DNA of 5,689 nucleotides from assembly GCA_003648225.1 (NCBI GenBank), contig QMOL01000207.1, positions 1 to 5,689 on the forward strand. The letters are read 5' to 3'. A program made the position numbers and the translations under genes. Source of the DNA: Chlamydiota bacterium. Lineage in GTDB: Bacteria; Auribacterota; UBA3054; B51-G9. Shown piece after piece: positions 5,091-5,689 of the stretch. Under the pieces are notes generated by a model that saw only the letters and a program-made list of their open reading frames with translations, was not told the DNA's origin and did no database searches. Positions within the stretch are counted from its first letter, which is position 1. The number at the start of each line of letters is the position of its first letter.

Positions 5091-5689
5091 TCACGTCAAT
5101 TTCTGTGAATTTCTCATCGCACAGAATTTCTTTCCACACATTGAACAAAAATCTCCCTTGTCATCCGAATGTGAAACATTACACGCCTCAAAATATTCTC
5201 TCGCGCGATCAGGGTCAAGCGACAGTTCAAACTGTTTTTTCCAGTCGAAATTTCTGCGGGCAACTGCCATAGCATCATCAAGATCACGAGCGCCGGGACG
5301 ATGACGCGCGACATCCGCCGCGTGCGCGGCGATTTTATACGCAATAAGTCCTGTACGAACGTCTTCACTGTCAGGTAAACCTAAATGTTCTTTCGGTGTA
5401 ACATAACAAAGCATTGCTGCACCGGCCGAAGCGGCAGCTGTCGCGCCGATAGCTGAAGTGATGTGGTCGTATCCCGGAGCGATATCGCAAACTATTGGTC
5501 CGAGGACATAGAATGGCGCACCATTGCAGATTTCGATTTGTTTTTCGACATTCATTTTTATCTGGTCAAAAGGCACGTGCCCCGGCCCTTCAATCATAAC
5601 CTGAACATTTGCGTCCCAGCATTTTTGTGTGAGTTCGCCCATCGTGTTCAGTTCGGCGAATTGAGCGTCATCGCTTGCGTCCGCGAGAC
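5091..5689 (-). CDS. thiC: ThiC, phosphomethylpyrimidine synthase, C-terminal part (runs off the right edge)
   Basis: ThiC is the radical-SAM enzyme that rearranges 5-aminoimidazole ribotide into HMP phosphate, the pyrimidine half of thiamine. The frame is open to the window edge, so the visible 198 residues are only the C-terminal part and the Met at 5642 is internal. The preceding residues ADASDDAQFAELNT match the family's usual lead into GELT. Signature stretches are MIEGPGHVP with a metal-site His, ICNGAPFYVLGP, DIAPGYDHITSAIGA, AMLCYVTPKEHLGLP and GLIAYKIAAHAAD. The protein ends with FCSMCGKKFC (cysteines encoded within 5121-5147), the CX2CX4C motif that holds the 4Fe-4S cluster in this non-canonical radical-SAM family. 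All visible key residues are intact. Any TPP riboswitch would lie upstream of the gene, outside the window. No terminator follows before the toxin-antitoxin promoter. Confidence 0.97.
   Translation of the reverse strand, partial: LADASDDAQFAELNTMGELTQKCWDANVQVMIEGPGHVPFDQIKMNVEKQIEICNGAPFYVLGPIVCDIAPGYDHITSAIGATAAASAGAAMLCYVTPKEHLGLPDSEDVRTGLIAYKIAAHAADVARHRPGARDLDDAMAVARRNFDWKKQFELSLDPDRAREYFEACNVSHSDDKGDFCSMCGKKFCAMRNSQKLT

Noticed and set aside
5059..5304. Plus-strand open frames opposite thiC
   Set aside because: They are antisense to the conserved C-terminus of ThiC, with no family resemblance.
5091..5642. thiC starting at the Met codon at 5642
   Set aside because: The frame stays open to the window edge and the upstream residues match ThiC, so this Met is internal and the gene is partial.

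Overview
Every gene in this window lies on the minus strand, so the biological order runs from the right edge to the left. It reads: thiC (3' part), a YefM/YoeB-type antitoxin and toxin, pyk, hisH, hisA, a hexapeptide-repeat acyltransferase, and a family-4 glycosyltransferase (N-terminal part). The DNA is moderately AT-rich, intergenic spacers are very AT-rich, and the housekeeping genes show no Shine-Dalgarno sequence before their starts. Weak use of Shine-Dalgarno sites together with many short tandem repeats suggests an uncultured environmental bacterium, perhaps from the FCB superphylum (Ignavibacteria or Bacteroidota relatives) or a PVC/Omnitrophota-like lineage. The window alone does not settle the phylum.

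Region by region. 5091-5689 is the C-terminal part of phosphomethylpyrimidine synthase ThiC (thiamine pyrimidine synthesis), ending in the CX2CX4C cysteine motif that binds its radical-SAM iron-sulfur cluster. 4522-5087 is a self-contained toxin-antitoxin cassette with its own promoter. It has a TTGACA -35 box just past the thiC stop and a pair of GTAC operator cores 12 bp apart over the -10. Both TA genes carry good Shine-Dalgarno sites, unlike their neighbours. 3054-4529 is pyruvate kinase, whose ATG is buried in the last codons of the toxin gene. 2393-3046 (hisH) follows pyk by 7 bases, and 1492-2217 (hisA) follows after a 175-base spacer holding a perfect 11-bp inverted repeat. hisF, the partner of HisH, is not adjacent. 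754-1395 and 1-584 are an envelope-polysaccharide type acyltransferase and a GT4 glycosyltransferase, separated by a spacer filled with heptamer repeats.

The genes do not form one pathway: thiamine synthesis, stress-type translation inhibition, glycolysis, histidine synthesis and surface polysaccharide synthesis sit side by side. Two features stand out. First, the pyk start is physically coupled to a toxin-antitoxin operon. Second, several unrelated 7- to 9-bp tandem repeat families sit exactly at gene 3' ends, so that the stop codons of hisH, hisA and the acyltransferase fall inside or at the edge of a repeat tract. No wholly new multi-gene system is evident. The repeat-at-stop pattern is the least explained signal in the window.
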